DNA of 6,007 nucleotides, taken from JAGOBX01 sp017999075 [NCBI: Candidatus Babelota bacterium]. GTDB taxonomy: Bacteria > JAGOBX01. The notes beneath the pieces were generated by a model. The model searched no databases. It was not told where the DNA came from and saw only the letters and a program-made list of their open reading frames with translations. This document shows, one piece after another, positions 5,990 to 6,007 of the stretch (positions are counted from its first letter, which is position 1; each line of letters opens with the position of its first letter). The position numbers and the translations under genes were made by a program. Where the stretch lies: NCBI GenBank assembly GCA_017999075.1, contig JAGOBX010000239.1, positions 1-6,007 of the forward strand. The letters are read 5' to 3'.

Positions 5990-6007
5990 TGTCTCTTATA
6001 AACATAT
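5989..6007. other. Nextera/Tn5 mosaic-end adapter remnant at contig end
   Basis: The last 19 bases, CTGTCTCTTATAAACATAT, match the 19-base Tn5 mosaic end used in Nextera libraries (CTGTCTCTTATACACATCT) at 17 positions, including the first 12 in a row. The match ends exactly at the last base of the window. It also coincides with the point where the PLP enzyme's reading frame breaks. It is therefore best read as untrimmed library adapter, not genomic sequence or a natural transposon end. Confidence 0.9.

Noticed and set aside
5989-6007. Genuine Tn5/IS50 transposon end.
   Set aside because: The 19-base length matches the engineered mosaic end, it sits exactly at the contig terminus, and no transposase or outside sequence accompanies it.

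Overview
The window is AT-rich bacterial DNA, roughly a quarter to 30% G+C by eye. Coding density is very high and all six recognisable genes lie on the minus strand. Every complete gene starts with ATG and ends with TAA. Several have purine-rich Shine-Dalgarno sequences, and Trp is encoded by TGG, so I see no sign of a non-standard code. Lysine-rich A9-A10 runs are frequent inside genes. These traits fit many low-GC bacteria (spirochaete-, fusobacteria- or clostridia-like, or an uncultured lineage), and I cannot name the organism. An exact-length, near-perfect Nextera/Tn5 mosaic end closes the right edge, so the window is probably a whole short-read contig.

Layout in the direction of transcription (right to left): (1) 5989-5180, a MalY/PatB-type PLP C-S lyase or aminotransferase missing its N-terminus at the contig end. 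(2) 5137-3278, an AsnB-type glutamine-dependent amidotransferase. (3) A 111-bp gap holding half of a perfect 23-bp inverted repeat whose other arm overlaps the end of asnB, plus weak promoter-like sequence. (4) 3166-2057, a radical SAM enzyme with a Twitch/SPASM-like C-terminal cluster domain. (5) 2053-1115, a Gfo/Idh/MocA-family oxidoreductase lacking the family's usual Asp in the Dxxx-His motif. (6) 1104-145, a DPM1/GtrB-like family 2 glycosyltransferase with two C-terminal membrane segments. (7) 121 to the left edge, the start of a further membrane protein, cut by the contig end.

Genes 4, 5 and 6 are packed with 3 to 10 bases between them, and the membrane protein follows 23 bases later, so these four look like one transcription unit. 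A polyprenyl-phosphate glycosyltransferase followed by a membrane protein, together with a sugar-type oxidoreductase, a radical SAM enzyme and an AsnB-type amidotransferase, suggests a surface-glycan locus (O-antigen, capsule or glycoprotein glycan). One testable reading is that the oxidoreductase and radical SAM enzyme modify a nucleotide sugar or lipid-linked sugar, AsnB amidates a carboxylated sugar, and the glycosyltransferase and membrane protein handle lipid-linked transfer. The PLP lyase may simply be a metabolic neighbour. The pathway is inference; the individual family assignments are well supported by motifs. There is no stretch above 300 bases without a gene, and I see no RNA gene, CRISPR array or insertion sequence.
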